Shown piece by piece: positions 62,758-64,000 of a stretch of DNA of 64,000 bases. Position 1 is the stretch's first letter, and every line of letters begins with the position of its first letter. This DNA comes from Celeribacter marinus (GTDB lineage Bacteria; Pseudomonadota; Alphaproteobacteria; Rhodobacterales; Rhodobacteraceae). The position numbers and the translations under genes were made by a program. The stretch spans positions 2,184,932 through 2,248,931 of the forward strand of contig NZ_CP012023.1 in NCBI RefSeq assembly GCF_001308265.1. Reading direction: 5' to 3'. The notes under the pieces are model-generated. The model was not told the DNA's origin. It made no database searches and saw nothing but the letters and a program-made list of their open reading frames with translations.

Positions 62758-64000
<1,243 letters not shown>

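Overview
The window looks like a chromosomal segment of an alphaproteobacterium of the order Rhodobacterales (Roseobacter group). The basis is gene content and protein character: a short alphaproteobacterial DksA, an edd-eda Entner-Doudoroff locus, a bacterial Bpt-type aminoacyl-tRNA-protein transferase, DUF2852 and RSP_7527-type small proteins, TRAP and ABC importers with twin-arginine-like signals, and moderately high GC with GC-rich third positions. I see no CRISPR array, insertion sequence, prophage or rRNA operon. There is one tRNA gene, tRNA-Val(CAC).

Layout. 1-2.1 kb: partial DUF481 outer-membrane protein, LysR regulator, unknown protein. 2.2-13.1 kb: a minus-strand carbohydrate operon made of four tandem Gfo/Idh/MocA oxidoreductases, a CUT1 ABC importer (ATPase, two permeases, binding protein) and a GH105 unsaturated uronyl hydrolase. 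A divergent IclR regulator follows, and a KdgR-like palindrome lies between them. This points to uptake and breakdown of pectin- or rhamnogalacturonan-type (or ulvan-type) oligosaccharides. 13.2-16.5 kb: tRNA-Val, an HU-like protein, and lon with a heat-shock-type promoter. 16.7-25.9 kb: a glycosyltransferase-sulfotransferase fusion, tgt, a retropepsin-like/RimK fusion, SufT and SufA-like Fe-S proteins, TfoX-like protein, tpiA, an FAD monooxygenase and dksA. 26-34.6 kb: MoxR ATPase, AEC transporter, DUF2927 lipoprotein, small membrane protein, VWA protein, DedA protein, M48 protease, PIN protein, rRNA methyltransferase and an RSP_7527-type protein.

34.9-38.4 kb: edd, an alpha/beta hydrolase and eda, with matching LacI-type palindromes before edd and before eda. 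38.4-44.7 kb: glnE, YbaK-type deacylase, DUF2852 protein, RDD protein, bpt and small unknown genes. 44.9-52 kb: a TRAP transporter (DctM, DctQ, DctP) of the keto-acid type, divergent from a Cache-domain histidine kinase and LuxR-type response regulator. 52-55.9 kb: small genes, then ilvB-ilvN (acetolactate synthase) preceded by a 16-residue leader peptide and an attenuator. 55.9-61.6 kb: a polyamine/opine-type ABC importer with an Asp/Glu/hydantoin racemase and a divergent GntR/FCD regulator. 61.8-64 kb: an ArsR-type regulator with an unusual C-terminal domain, then a GH51 alpha-L-arabinofuranosidase cut by the window end.

The best candidates for something not well described are the four-oxidoreductase GH105 operon with a cysteine cluster in one enzyme, the GT2-sulfotransferase fusion, the ArsR-sensor plus GH51 pair with repeated operators, the shared edd/eda palindromes and the ilv attenuator. 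All function calls come from reading motifs and recalled family knowledge. No database search was run.
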